Below, piece after piece: positions 17,059 to 25,955 of a stretch of 46,094 bases of DNA. The stretch covers positions 1 through 46,094 of the forward strand of contig QEVP01000018.1 in assembly GCA_003576765.1 (NCBI GenBank). Direction: 5' to 3'. Each line of letters starts with the position of its first letter. Position 1 is the stretch's first letter. The notes below the pieces were generated by a model. It was not told where the DNA came from, did no database searches, and saw only the letters and a program-made list of their open reading frames with translations. Origin of the DNA: Pseudomonadota bacterium. Its GTDB lineage: Bacteria > Pseudomonadota > Alphaproteobacteria > Rhizobiales > Xanthobacteraceae. The translations under genes were made by a program, and so were the position numbers.

Positions 17059-17892
17059 TCAGTCCGGCCGGCCGAGCGCCCGCAGCGTCTCCTCGCGCGA
17101 GGCAGCCGCGCGGCCGATTCCCGACAGCGAACGCGTGAGATCGGCGACGCGGTCAGCATTGTCCGTCGCCACGCGGCCGTCGGAGTTGAGAAAGTTGTTC
17201 TCGAAGCCGATGCGGCAATGACCGCCGAGCGCGGCGGTGGCGGTCAAGAGCCGCGTCTCCAGCGCGCCGAACGCGCAGACCCACCAGTCGTAGCGCGCGC
17301 TGCCGCCGGCCTCCTGCAACGCGGCGACGAACGGCACCAGATCCTCGGGGCGGCTCTGCCGGTCGGAGGCGTAGCGGCCAAGCGGGAAGATCACGGAATA
17401 GCGGTCGCCGGGGATCAGCCCGCGCGCGGCATAGTCCGCGAAGCGCAAAAACTCTGCGGGCGTATAGAGGATATGCTGCACGGCGATGCGCCGTTGGTGC
17501 ATCCAGCGATAGAGATCGAGCGCGGCCACCTCGGCGCTGGTGTCGGGCATCAGTTCGGCTATGGCGATGCTGACCGCTTCCGGCGCGACTGCCCGCACCA
17601 GTTCGATCTGCTGGCGCGGCGTATAGCGGCCGACCGCCTCCGTGGTCATCTGCACGACAAGGCTGTCGCCGGCGCGGCGGCGGATCGCCTGTTCGGCGGC
17701 GAGGTGGCGCGCGGCATCGAGAACGTGGCGGCCCTGTTCGTCGCGCACATGGATGTGGACGGCCTGCGCGCCGGCCTTGGCAACGGCGGCGGCATCCTCG
17801 GCGATGGCGTCAATGGTGAGCGGCACGCGCGGATGGTCGGCGGCGGTGGGGCGGGCGCCGTTGGGCGCGTTCATGATCGCAAGATTTGTCAT
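17059..17892 (-). CDS. Beta-keto acid cleavage enzyme (BKACE, DUF849 family)
   Basis: This 277-residue TIM-barrel enzyme is of the type that cleaves a beta-keto acid with acetyl-CoA to give acetoacetate and a new acyl-CoA, as Kce does for 3-keto-5-aminohexanoate. The zinc-binding HIHVRD motif (H46, H48) and the IGFENNF segment near residue 230 are present. The ATG at 17892 is chosen because the first strand (NLAIMNAPNGARPTAADHP) begins immediately after it; the ribosome site is weak. It is last in the run after LivF and the SDR, 116 bases downstream of the SDR. Its substrate is presumably what the adjacent Liv transporter delivers or a metabolite of it. Confidence 0.87.
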   Translation of the reverse strand: MTNLAIMNAPNGARPTAADHPRVPLTIDAIAEDAAAVAKAGAQAVHIHVRDEQGRHVLDAARHLAAEQAIRRRAGDSLVVQMTTEAVGRYTPRQQIELVRAVAPEAVSIAIAELMPDTSAEVAALDLYRWMHQRRIAVQHILYTPAEFLRFADYAARGLIPGDRYSVIFPLGRYASDRQSRPEDLVPFVAALQEAGGSARYDWWVCAFGALETRLLTATAALGGHCRIGFENNFLNSDGRVATDNADRVADLTRSLSGIGRAAASREETLRALGRPD

Positions 17893-18008
17893 GCAACTGG
17901 CTCGGCGGCGGAACGACTGGATGTCTTTGAGCCGCCTCGCGGCCCTCTCCGCCGATCTCCATACCTGATCCGGTGTCACTTTCAATGTCGGCGACGGCCG
18001 CCCGCCCC

Positions 18009-18803
18009 TCAATGCGTGACCGAGCCTCCATCGACCACGATGGTCTGTCCGGTCATGAAATCGCTCTCGGGCGAGGCAAGAAATACCAGCGCGCCGACCA
18101 GATCCTCCGGCGTCGCCTCTCGCTTGAGGCAGCGGCTGGCGATGTTGTTGGCGACGATCGGCCCTGCCCAGGCATTGTTTGCGATCACGCCCTCGCTCAT
18201 CGTCAAACCCGGCGCGAGGCAATTGACGCGAATACCGGCGTCGCCTACTTCGCGCGCCAGCGCGCGCGTCATGGCGACGACTGCGCCTTTCGAGGCGACA
18301 TAATGCAGCATCAAGGGAGCGCCCTTGAACACTGTGCCCGAGGCGATATTGATGATCTTGCCGTAGCCTTGCCGGCGCATAACCGGCACCACGGCGCGGG
18401 CGCAGGCGAACGAGCCGCGCACGTTTACCGTCATCACCCTGTCCCATTCGGCGTCGTCGATGTTCTCGAACGGCTTGAGCGCCAGATTGGCGAAGATCGC
18501 TGCGTTGTTGACGAGAATGTCGATGCGGCCGCACGCGGCCTCGACATCCCGGACGAAGGCGGCAATCGCCGCGGCGTCGGAGATGTCGCATACCGCACCG
18601 CGGGCCGTGCCGCCGGCAGCGCGGATCGCCGCCACGGTCACATCCGGCGCGAGCACGTCGCATACCGCAACGCGCGCCCCCGCCGCCGCAAGCGCCGCCG
18701 CGTAAGTGGCGCCGATGCCGCGCGCAGCGCCGGTGACGATCGCGACACGATCCTTGAGGCGCGATGCCTGCATCGAAGAGGCCGAAATGCTGTCGTTCAT
18801 CAA
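18009..18803 (-). CDS. Short-chain dehydrogenase/reductase (SDR, 3-oxoacyl/3-hydroxy acid type)
   Basis: This 264-residue classical SDR has the cofactor motif TGAARGIG (24-31), NNAAI (99-103) and catalytic Ser155, Tyr168 and Lys172 (YVASK). Asp49 at the end of the second strand favours NAD+. The C-terminus GQTIVVDGGSVTH is standard. Its start overlaps the livF stop by four bases (ATGA), so it is translationally coupled to the transporter. With the BKACE gene downstream it may make the beta-keto acid (3-hydroxy acid to 3-keto acid) that BKACE then cleaves. That ordering is inference. Confidence 0.9.
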   Translation of the reverse strand: MMNDSISASSMQASRLKDRVAIVTGAARGIGATYAAALAAAGARVAVCDVLAPDVTVAAIRAAGGTARGAVCDISDAAAIAAFVRDVEAACGRIDILVNNAAIFANLALKPFENIDDAEWDRVMTVNVRGSFACARAVVPVMRRQGYGKIINIASGTVFKGAPLMLHYVASKGAVVAMTRALAREVGDAGIRVNCLAPGLTMSEGVIANNAWAGPIVANNIASRCLKREATPEDLVGALVFLASPESDFMTGQTIVVDGGSVTH

Positions 18804-19510
18804 TCCAGACCCATAAACGTGGTTGCAAAGTTCTCGTCGGCCAGAAGCGCGGCGCTGTCGCCCGCAAGCACCGTGCGGCCATTGTGGATGACGCTGGCCC
18901 GCTCTACGAAGCGCAACGCACGGCGGATGTTCTGATCGACCAGGATCATGGTGACACCGCCGTCGGCAATGGCGGCAAGCGCCGTCATGATATCGTCGAC
19001 CAGTATCGGCGCAACGCCAATGAACGGTTCGTCAAGCAGCAGCAGGCGCGGCCGCGCCATCAAGGCCCGGCCGATCGCCACCATCTGCTGCTGGCCACCC
19101 GACAATTCGCGCGCCGGCTGCGCCTGCTTGTCGCGCAGCACCGGAAACAGCGTAAACACCCTGTCGTATCCTTCGTTCAGCGCGGCGCGCGCACGCGCAC
19201 CGTACGCTCCCATGCGCAGGTTCTCGCGCACCGTCATCTCACCGAACAGACGCCGCCCTTCCGGTACCAGCACGATGCCGCGCGACAGCGCATCGGGCGG
19301 GCTGCGGCTGTCGAGCGGCGCGCCGTCATAGACGATGGCACCGCCGGCGATCGGATACAGGCCGGCAATCGCGCCGAGCGTGGTCGACTTGCCGGCACCG
19401 TTGGCGCCGACGAGACCGACCCGCTGGCCTTCACCGACGCTGAAGGAGACATCCCACAGCGCGCGCAGCTTGCCATGGTCTACGGCAAGGTGAGAAACCT
19501 CCAGCATCAT
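18800..19510 (-). CDS. livF: Branched-chain amino acid-type ABC transporter ATPase LivF (system 1)
   Basis: This 236-residue ATPase has Walker A GANGAGKST, signature LSGGQQQ and Walker B LLLLDEP. The LivF-type sequence after Walker B, FIGVAP, replaces the usual SLGLAP. It starts inside the stop of the fused livMG (ATGA overlap) and overlaps the SDR downstream. It forms the heterodimeric ATPase with the LivG half of the fusion. The Liv family in alphaproteobacteria carries many organic acids besides amino acids, so the ligand stays open. Confidence 0.92.
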   Translation of the reverse strand: MMLEVSHLAVDHGKLRALWDVSFSVGEGQRVGLVGANGAGKSTTLGAIAGLYPIAGGAIVYDGAPLDSRSPPDALSRGIVLVPEGRRLFGEMTVRENLRMGAYGARARAALNEGYDRVFTLFPVLRDKQAQPARELSGGQQQMVAIGRALMARPRLLLLDEPFIGVAPILVDDIMTALAAIADGGVTMILVDQNIRRALRFVERASVIHNGRTVLAGDSAALLADENFATTFMGLD

Positions 19511-21276
19511 TGCATCGCCTCCGCGGTGTTGCCGAGATAGCTCGCCAGCACCCTCCGGTCCGAGAACACCGCGGCGGGTGGGCCGTCGGCGATGAGCTGG
19601 CCCTGCTCCAGCACCACGATGCGGTCGGCCGCGGCGTTGAGCGCCGAGGCGATGTGCTCGACCCAGATGACGGTGATGCCGTAATCATCGCGCACGGCGC
19701 GGATCCGCTCGACGAAGCGGCGAACCTCGACCGGGGTCAGGCCGGATGCAATCTCATCGACCAGCAGCAGCCTCGGCCGCACCGCCAGCGCGCGGGCGAA
19801 TTCGAGGAGCTTCTTCTCCTGCAACGACAAGGTATCGGCGCGCACGTCGCGGCGATGATCGAGATCGGCGTAAGCGAGGAAGCTGCGGGCCTCAGCCAGC
19901 GCCCGCTCCGGTGCCTCGCGCCGCGGCCCCAGCATCACCGACAGCGCGACGTTCTCGGCCACGGTGAGATCGCCGAACGGCCGCGGAATCTGATAGGTGC
20001 GCCCGACACCAAGGCCCGCCATTTCGTCGCGGCGAAGGCCAGCGAGATCGCGGCCGCCGAGACGTATTTCACCGGCGGTCAGCGCGTGCACCCTGGAGAT
20101 GCAATTGAACAGCGTGGTCTTGCCCGAACCGTTCTGCCCGACCAGGCCGAGAATCTCGCCCGGCCCAACGCTGAAGCTGACACCGGCCAGCGCCCGGTTG
20201 CCGCCGAATGCCTTCACGACATCCTTGCAGACCAGCAGCGGCGGGGCATCCGGCTCGATGGCGATGCGATCGAGGGGCATCGCGACCGCAGCCCCGCCCG
20301 CTGCCTGCCCCGCGGTGCGATCGGCGACGAACGCGCCATGTTCGCGGGTGAGCGGCGCAAGCCACGCAATGTTCTGCAGCAGGCCGGCACGCAGCATGCC
20401 GCCCGGCATATAGCGGCCGATCAGCAGGATGATCGCGCCGTAGACGGTCGCCTGAAGCATGGTGATGTTGACCAGCAGCCATTGCTGGATGCCGGCCAGC
20501 AGCACGACGCCGACGAACGGCCCCCAGCGCAGGCCCGAGCCGCCGAGCAGCGCCATCGCGATCGGTACCAGCGCGACGTTGAGGCCAAATACCGTGACGG
20601 CGTCGATATAGCTCATCTGCCAGGCCTGGATGGCGCCGGCCAATCCGGCAAACAGCGAGCTCAGCAGCAGCGCCTTGATCTTGGTCGGCAGCAGCGGCAG
20701 CCCCATCACCTCCGCCACCTCCTCGTCGTTGCGAATCCCGCGCAGCGCGAAGCCAAAACGGGCACGGTTGATCGCCAGCGTCGTGATGAAGCTGAGGACC
20801 GCCAGCGCGAGTGCCAGCCAGAACGCAACGGTCAGAACATGATCGACCGGCAGCACAATGCCGTCGGCGCCGCCGGTCAGCCAGCTCATGTTGTTGGTGA
20901 GCACTTCGGCCAACGGCAGCAATGCGAGCGTCGCGAAAGCGAAGTAATCGCCACGCAGCCGGAACAGCGGTAGCCCCAGCAGCACAGCGGCAATCCCGAC
21001 CACGACCACCGCAATCACCATCGACACCGTGACCGATCCGATCGCCGCCGAGGTCAGCGCAATGGAGAAAGCATAAGCGCCGATACCGTAGAAAACGTAA
21101 TGGCCGAGATTGATGTAGCCCATCTCGCCGGCCACCCAGTCCCAACTCTGGGCCAGCACATAGGCGATCAGAACGCTGAACACGAAGGTGGTCCAGTACG
21201 GCGCACCGGACAGCGGCAGCAGCGCCAGCGCGGCGACCGCGATCGCGGCCAGCGTCATTAGACTGACCCGTTTCAT
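19507..21276 (-). CDS. livMG: Fused ABC permease-ATPase LivM-LivG (system 1)
   Basis: This 589-residue fusion has a LivM permease with eight to nine membrane segments at about 1-325 (WDWVAGEMGYINLGHYVFYGIGAYA; GLRWGPFVGVVLL), a linker of about 20 residues, then a LivG ATPase at about 347-589. Walker A is GQNGSGKTT (380-388), Walker B LLLVDEIASG, and the C-loop reads LSLQEKKLLEFARAL, the non-canonical form seen in part of the LivG family. The frame is open upstream, but ATG 21276 overlaps the livH stop (ATGA) and begins a membrane segment. The fusion ties one ATPase to one permease half. Confidence 0.9.
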   Translation of the reverse strand: MKRVSLMTLAAIAVAALALLPLSGAPYWTTFVFSVLIAYVLAQSWDWVAGEMGYINLGHYVFYGIGAYAFSIALTSAAIGSVTVSMVIAVVVVGIAAVLLGLPLFRLRGDYFAFATLALLPLAEVLTNNMSWLTGGADGIVLPVDHVLTVAFWLALALAVLSFITTLAINRARFGFALRGIRNDEEVAEVMGLPLLPTKIKALLLSSLFAGLAGAIQAWQMSYIDAVTVFGLNVALVPIAMALLGGSGLRWGPFVGVVLLAGIQQWLLVNITMLQATVYGAIILLIGRYMPGGMLRAGLLQNIAWLAPLTREHGAFVADRTAGQAAGGAAVAMPLDRIAIEPDAPPLLVCKDVVKAFGGNRALAGVSFSVGPGEILGLVGQNGSGKTTLFNCISRVHALTAGEIRLGGRDLAGLRRDEMAGLGVGRTYQIPRPFGDLTVAENVALSVMLGPRREAPERALAEARSFLAYADLDHRRDVRADTLSLQEKKLLEFARALAVRPRLLLVDEIASGLTPVEVRRFVERIRAVRDDYGITVIWVEHIASALNAAADRIVVLEQGQLIADGPPAAVFSDRRVLASYLGNTAEAMQ

Positions 21277-22148
21277 GCGCGCCTCCAGCGAAAACCGGCG
21301 GGAAACGCCACGAGGATCAGGAGCAGCAAGACGACGCTGATGGCCGGCGACCATTCTGGTCCCCAGAACAGCCCGACCAGGCCCTCGGCAACGCCGAGCA
21401 GCACACCGACGATCAACGCGCCGGGAAGATTGCCGATACCGCCGACCACGATGATCGTGAACGCCTTCACGGTGAGGCCGAAGCCCATATAGGGGTCGAC
21501 GGGAAAGGTGAGCACGTAGAGCACGGCAGCCATCGCCACGGTGGCCGAGCCGACGCCGAAAGTCAGTGTCTTGATGCCGAGGCTGCGCGCCCCACATAGC
21601 TCGGCCGCAACCGGCTCCTGCGTGACGGCACGCACCGCGAGGCCAAACCAGGTGGTCTTCAGGATGACGTGGATCGCCAGCGTCAGCACCACGATCGCCG
21701 CGAGAATGGCGAGCTGGGTGATGGAAATGATGATATCTCCGACTTCGATGACCGGAGCGCGCAGCAGAATGTTCCGCTGCATCGGGCCGGCGAGCACGGC
21801 GGTGACATCGCTGAGGATCAACAACGCCCCGACCGTCACCAGTACCGTGCCGATCGTCGCCTCGAGCGGCGAGCGCCGCTCGAGCGGTCGCAGGAGACCA
21901 CGATAGAACAGCGCACCGATCACGAACACGCCCGGTACCAGGATCAGCGCAATCAACACCGGCGACAATTGCCAGCTTGCGAACATCACGCTGGCCATGA
22001 CGCCGACAACGGCAAGGATGGTGCCGTGCGCAAAGTTGAGAATGCGCACGACACCGTAGATCAGGGACAGGCCAAAGGCGACCAACGCATAGAGTCCGCC
22101 AAGCAGCACGCCGCCGACCACAACCTGGAGAACGACATCAACCGACAT
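21273..22148 (-). CDS. livH: Branched-chain amino acid-type ABC permease LivH (system 1)
   Basis: This 291-residue permease has about eight membrane spans. Family landmarks are GGLYALVAFGLSLIYGVVRILNFAHG (about 14-39), the EAA-like loop GLAVRAVTQEPVAAELCGARS and the C-terminal GGIGNLPGALIVGVLLGV. It follows the binding-protein gene by 38 bases and overlaps livMG by four. It pairs with the LivM half of the fusion to form the channel. Confidence 0.92.
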   Translation of the reverse strand: MSVDVVLQVVVGGVLLGGLYALVAFGLSLIYGVVRILNFAHGTILAVVGVMASVMFASWQLSPVLIALILVPGVFVIGALFYRGLLRPLERRSPLEATIGTVLVTVGALLILSDVTAVLAGPMQRNILLRAPVIEVGDIIISITQLAILAAIVVLTLAIHVILKTTWFGLAVRAVTQEPVAAELCGARSLGIKTLTFGVGSATVAMAAVLYVLTFPVDPYMGFGLTVKAFTIIVVGGIGNLPGALIVGVLLGVAEGLVGLFWGPEWSPAISVVLLLLILVAFPAGFRWRRA

Positions 22149-22186
22149 GAGTCATCCTCGATCCTCCGTTGGCCCGAATGCTGCGA

Positions 22187-23425
22187 CTACTGCCAGGTCG
22201 GTGACGGCCAGATCGGCTTGGCGGTCGCCACGTCCGGCGGCCACACCACCTCGACCTTGTCGTTCTGCATCTGGATGGTGAAGGCGCCGGTATCCGGAAA
22301 GCCATGCTCATCGAACACGATATCGCCGGCCGGCGACTTGAAGGTGCCTTTGTAGAGGGCTTTCTGAACCTTCTCCCGATCGACGGCGCCGGCCTTCTCG
22401 ATAGCCTGGATCATGACGAGATAGCTGTTGAGGCGCGCCAGCGTCCAGATGCTGTCGAACATCGTGATACCGGTACGGTCCATCACCCGCTCGTACAGAT
22501 CGGCATACGGCCCCTTGACACTCGGAAACCAGGTCAATTCGCCGGTCATGCCTTCGAGGTCCTTACCGACCTGCTTCTTGAGCGCGCCGGTCAGCATGGC
22601 ATGGTGGACATCCATGGCGCGCACCTTGAACTGGCGCAGCTGCTGCACCAGAGGCACCGATGGATTGTCGAATGAACTGATGTAGACGATGTCCGGCTTG
22701 GCGGCCCGCACCTTGGCAATCAGTGCGGTAAAGTCCTTGAGGTCGGCGGAAAACATCTCCTCGCCCACCACCTTGATGCCCTGCGCGGCGGCCTTCTTGC
22801 TCCACACGGCGGTGATGGCCTTCATCACCGGGTTGTCGTGGGTGAGAAACATGATTGTCTTCGGCTTGGGATCGACGTGAGCCAGCATGTCGAAGTAACG
22901 CTCCGACCAGCGCGGCACCGCCGGCGCCGGCGTGCCCCATACCCACTTGTAGCCGCGCTGATAGAGCGAAGGCGTGGCGACGTTGCCCATCACGATGGGA
23001 ATGCCATGGCGCTCGGCGACCGGCGGCACCGGGCCGCCGATCGACGACCAGTCGGGCCCGACAAAGAAATCCACCTGATCGACGCTGGCCATCCGCTCGT
23101 AAAGCTGCACCGCGGTCGCTGGCACGCTCTGGTCGTCATAGACTACGAACTTGACCGGCACGCCCTTGTCGCCGCACGATGACAGCTTGATGCCGCCGGC
23201 CTTGTTGATCTCGTCGGCGAAGATCTCGGTCATCTTGCGCCAATTGCCGGTCAGCGTCGAAAACAGCCCGGTTTCGGAGATGGTGGTGCCGAACACCACC
23301 GGGTCGGTGCATGAGCCGAGCTTGGCGTCGGCCGGCGTCGACGCCAGCCATGCCACCGCGGCAAGAGCAACGGCCACACGAGCGGCCCGCCATTGCTGTC
23401 CACGCTTCGTCGTCGTACCCGTCAT
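22187..23425 (-). CDS. livK: Periplasmic binding protein of Liv-type ABC transporter (system 1)
   Basis: This 412-residue type-I periplasmic binding protein (Peripla_BP_6 group) has a long basic N-region and a Sec signal (VALAAVAWLASTPADA). The mature part starts KLGSCTDPVVFGTTISETGLFS. It holds four Cys-region residues and landmarks DEINKAGGIK, FFVGPDWSSIGGPV and YISSFDNPSV. GGGAGGAG precedes the ATG. It lies 57 bases after the stop of system 2 livF, so it either reads through or has a very compact promoter. It differs clearly from the system 2 receptor, so the two systems should bind different ligands. Confidence 0.9.
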   Translation of the reverse strand: MTGTTTKRGQQWRAARVAVALAAVAWLASTPADAKLGSCTDPVVFGTTISETGLFSTLTGNWRKMTEIFADEINKAGGIKLSSCGDKGVPVKFVVYDDQSVPATAVQLYERMASVDQVDFFVGPDWSSIGGPVPPVAERHGIPIVMGNVATPSLYQRGYKWVWGTPAPAVPRWSERYFDMLAHVDPKPKTIMFLTHDNPVMKAITAVWSKKAAAQGIKVVGEEMFSADLKDFTALIAKVRAAKPDIVYISSFDNPSVPLVQQLRQFKVRAMDVHHAMLTGALKKQVGKDLEGMTGELTWFPSVKGPYADLYERVMDRTGITMFDSIWTLARLNSYLVMIQAIEKAGAVDREKVQKALYKGTFKSPAGDIVFDEHGFPDTGAFTIQMQNDKVEVVWPPDVATAKPIWPSPTWQ

Positions 23426-23482
23426 TATCGCTCCTCCCTGTTTTGCCGGATCGCCTGATCGACAGCCGGCACTTTGCTCAGC

Positions 23483-24193
23483 TCACACGGAAATAGCCCT
23501 CATCAGGTCGTCATGCGCCTGCTGCACACCAGCGTCTCCGGTCAACACGACGTGGCCTCGCTCGATGGCGTAAAAGCGATCGGACACCGCGAGCGCGCCG
23601 GCAATGTTCTGCTCGACGAGGACGACGATGATTCCATTTGCCTTCATTTCCCTGATGATGGCGAAGATTTCGGCGACGATCATGGGGGCCAGGCCCTCGG
23701 TGGGCTCGTCGATGAGGACGAGGCGCGGCTCGCCGATCATGACGCGAGCCATGGCGAGCATCTGCTGCTCGCCGCCGGACAGCGTCGTGCCGGTCTGCAG
23801 GCGGCGCTCGGCCAGGCGCGGGAACCGCTCGTAGATGCGCGCGACCGCGTCGCGATCGCCGGCGCGGCTGCGCTGGTTGCGCTGCATCAGCCCGAGCTTG
23901 AGATTTTCCTCGACCGTCAGGCCGGGGAAGATGCGGCGATCCTCAGGCACGAAGCCGACGCCGTGACGGCAGATCTGATCCGGCGTCAGCCCAACGAACG
24001 GCTGGCCGTCGAGCGCGATGGCGCCGTCGCTCGGCTGCACCCAGCCGGCCACCGTCTTCATCAGCGTGGTCTTGCCGACGCCGTTGCGCCCGAAGATGCC
24101 GACCACCTCGCCCGGTTTCGCTTCCAGCGTGATGCCCTGAATGACATGCGACAGGCCGTAATGGACGTGCAGATTGTCGATGCGCAGCGTCAT
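23483..24193 (-). CDS. livF: Liv-type ABC transporter ATPase LivF (system 2)
   Basis: This 236-residue ATPase has Walker A GRNGVGKTT, signature LSGGEQQ and Walker B LVLIDEPTEGLAP, the standard LivF form. It starts within the livG stop (ATGA overlap at 24190-24193). It completes a full LivKHMGF set and ends 57 bases before the start of the second Liv system. Confidence 0.93.
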   Translation of the reverse strand: MTLRIDNLHVHYGLSHVIQGITLEAKPGEVVGIFGRNGVGKTTLMKTVAGWVQPSDGAIALDGQPFVGLTPDQICRHGVGFVPEDRRIFPGLTVEENLKLGLMQRNQRSRAGDRDAVARIYERFPRLAERRLQTGTTLSGGEQQMLAMARVMIGEPRLVLIDEPTEGLAPMIVAEIFAIIREMKANGIIVVLVEQNIAGALAVSDRFYAIERGHVVLTGDAGVQQAHDDLMRAISV

Positions 24194-24933
24194 GCGGCAT
24201 CTCCAAAGTAGGCCGTCCTGACCGCCGGATCGGCGCGCACCTCGGCGGGCGAGCCCTCCGCCAACTTGCGTCCCTGGTGCATGACCACGATGTGATCGGA
24301 GATATCCATCACCAGGCCGATGTCGTGCTCGATCAGCAGAATCGTCACCTCGCGTCCCAATTTGCGGATCAGTTTCGCGGTGTCGGCGGTGTCGCCGTGG
24401 CTCATGCCTTGCGTCGGCTCGTCGAGCAGCAGCACCGACGGCTTCGCCGCCAGCGCCACCGCGATCTCAAGCCGGCGCTGCTCGCCGTGCGACAACGCGC
24501 CGGCCAGTTCGCCAAGCTTCGCCTCCAATCCGAAGCGCTCGACCAGTTCGCCCACGCGCCGGAGCCCAATCGTGCTACGGCTGATCGGCCGCAGCATCTG
24601 GTGGGGCGGATCAAGCCGCTGCGCGGCCAGTTGCAGGTTCTCGAACACGGTCAGATCGAAGAACAGGTTGGTGATCTGGAACGAGCGCCCGAGCCCGGCG
24701 CGCTGCATCAGATGCGGCGGCGCGCCGGTGCGGTCCACGCCGTCCAGCATGACACGGCCGGCATGCGGCCGGAACTGACCGCTGATAAGGTTGAACAAGG
24801 TCGACTTGCCGGCGCCGTTGGGGCCGATCACCGTGGTGATGGCATTGCGCCGGACCACGAACGACACGCCGTCGACGGCGCGGATGCCGCCGAAGGCGAC
24901 GCTGAGGTTCTCGATGCTGAGCGCCTCGGTCAT
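24190..24933 (-). CDS. livG: Liv-type ABC transporter ATPase LivG (system 2)
   Basis: This 247-residue ATPase has Walker A GPNGAGKST, signature LSHGEQRRLEIAVAL and Walker B VLLLDEPTQGMSHGD, all diagnostic for LivG. It is coupled to livM upstream and livF downstream by four-base ATGA overlaps. Unlike system 1, it is a free-standing protein. Confidence 0.93.
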   Translation of the reverse strand: MTEALSIENLSVAFGGIRAVDGVSFVVRRNAITTVIGPNGAGKSTLFNLISGQFRPHAGRVMLDGVDRTGAPPHLMQRAGLGRSFQITNLFFDLTVFENLQLAAQRLDPPHQMLRPISRSTIGLRRVGELVERFGLEAKLGELAGALSHGEQRRLEIAVALAAKPSVLLLDEPTQGMSHGDTADTAKLIRKLGREVTILLIEHDIGLVMDISDHIVVMHQGRKLAEGSPAEVRADPAVRTAYFGDAA

Positions 24934-25955
24934 CGCCCACCTCCATCGAGAAGCCGCGCCACGCGCGGGCGGACGAAGCCCATCAGACCCTTCGGCAGGA
25001 AGATGACGACCGCCATGAAGATCAGCCCGACCACGATCAGGTGATGTTCGGTCATGGTGCCGATCACCGACTTGAGCACGGTCAGGATGACGCTGCCGTA
25101 CAGCGCCCCGACCAGCGTACCGACGCCGCCGATCACCACGGTGATGACCGCGTTGCCGGAGGCGGCGAAGAACATCAGCTCGGGCGACACGAAGCCGCGC
25201 AGCATCGGATACAGTGCGCCCGACAGCGCCGCCACCACCGACGCGAACACATAGATCGCCAGCCGCGCCCGGTGTGTCGAATAGCCGAGGAACGGCACGC
25301 GATTCTCGTTAGCACGCAGCGCCCCGAGCACCCGCCCGAACGAGGTGTCGAGCAGGTAGGCCGAGACCGCGTAGAGCATGGTCACGAAGCCGAGCGTGAA
25401 CAGGAAGAACGCGACCGGAGCGTTCGACATCACCGTCACGACGCCGAGCTCGATCGGGACGATCGGAATGCCGATCATGCCGTCGGAGGCGCCGAGCGCA
25501 CGGGTGTTGTACACTACCTTGGCGAACACCTGGGCGAGGCCGAAGGTGACCAGCGCGAAGTAGACCCCGCGGACCCGGTTGGCGATCAGTCCGGTGAGGA
25601 AGCCGAAGGCGGCGGCGGCGACCAGCACCACGCCCATTGCCAACCAGAACGACGGCGTCTGCTTGAGCATCAGCGCCGAGACATAGGCGCCGAACCCAAA
25701 ATAGAGGGCATGGCCGAGCGACAGCAGCCCGGTGTAGCCGAGCAAGATATCGACCGACAGCGCGAAGCCGCCGAGGATCAGCGCCTCGGTCGCAAGGCGC
25801 AGGAAGAAGGTATCGCCGAGCGCCGCGCCGAGCGCGGCGAACACCAGCGCGGCGACAACGAACACCACCACTAGCACGTGGCTGGCCCGCATCAGGAGGC
25901 CCGAGCGGTCGTGGCGCAGGGTCGCGGACAAGGGTAGATGCGAAGGACTAAGCAT
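24930..25955 (-). CDS. livM: Liv-type ABC permease LivM (system 2)
   Basis: This 341-residue permease has about nine membrane segments. Landmarks are GYTGLLSLGHALYFGFGAY (about 65-85), FGRVLGALRANENRVPFLGY (EAA-like loop) and GGVGTLVGALYGSVIL. The frame is open far upstream, but ATG 25955 overlaps the livH end by eight bases and precedes the expected N-terminus. The C-terminus FLPKGLMGFVRPR is the usual LivM end. Confidence 0.92.
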   Translation of the reverse strand: MLSPSHLPLSATLRHDRSGLLMRASHVLVVVFVVAALVFAALGAALGDTFFLRLATEALILGGFALSVDILLGYTGLLSLGHALYFGFGAYVSALMLKQTPSFWLAMGVVLVAAAAFGFLTGLIANRVRGVYFALVTFGLAQVFAKVVYNTRALGASDGMIGIPIVPIELGVVTVMSNAPVAFFLFTLGFVTMLYAVSAYLLDTSFGRVLGALRANENRVPFLGYSTHRARLAIYVFASVVAALSGALYPMLRGFVSPELMFFAASGNAVITVVIGGVGTLVGALYGSVILTVLKSVIGTMTEHHLIVVGLIFMAVVIFLPKGLMGFVRPRVARLLDGGGR

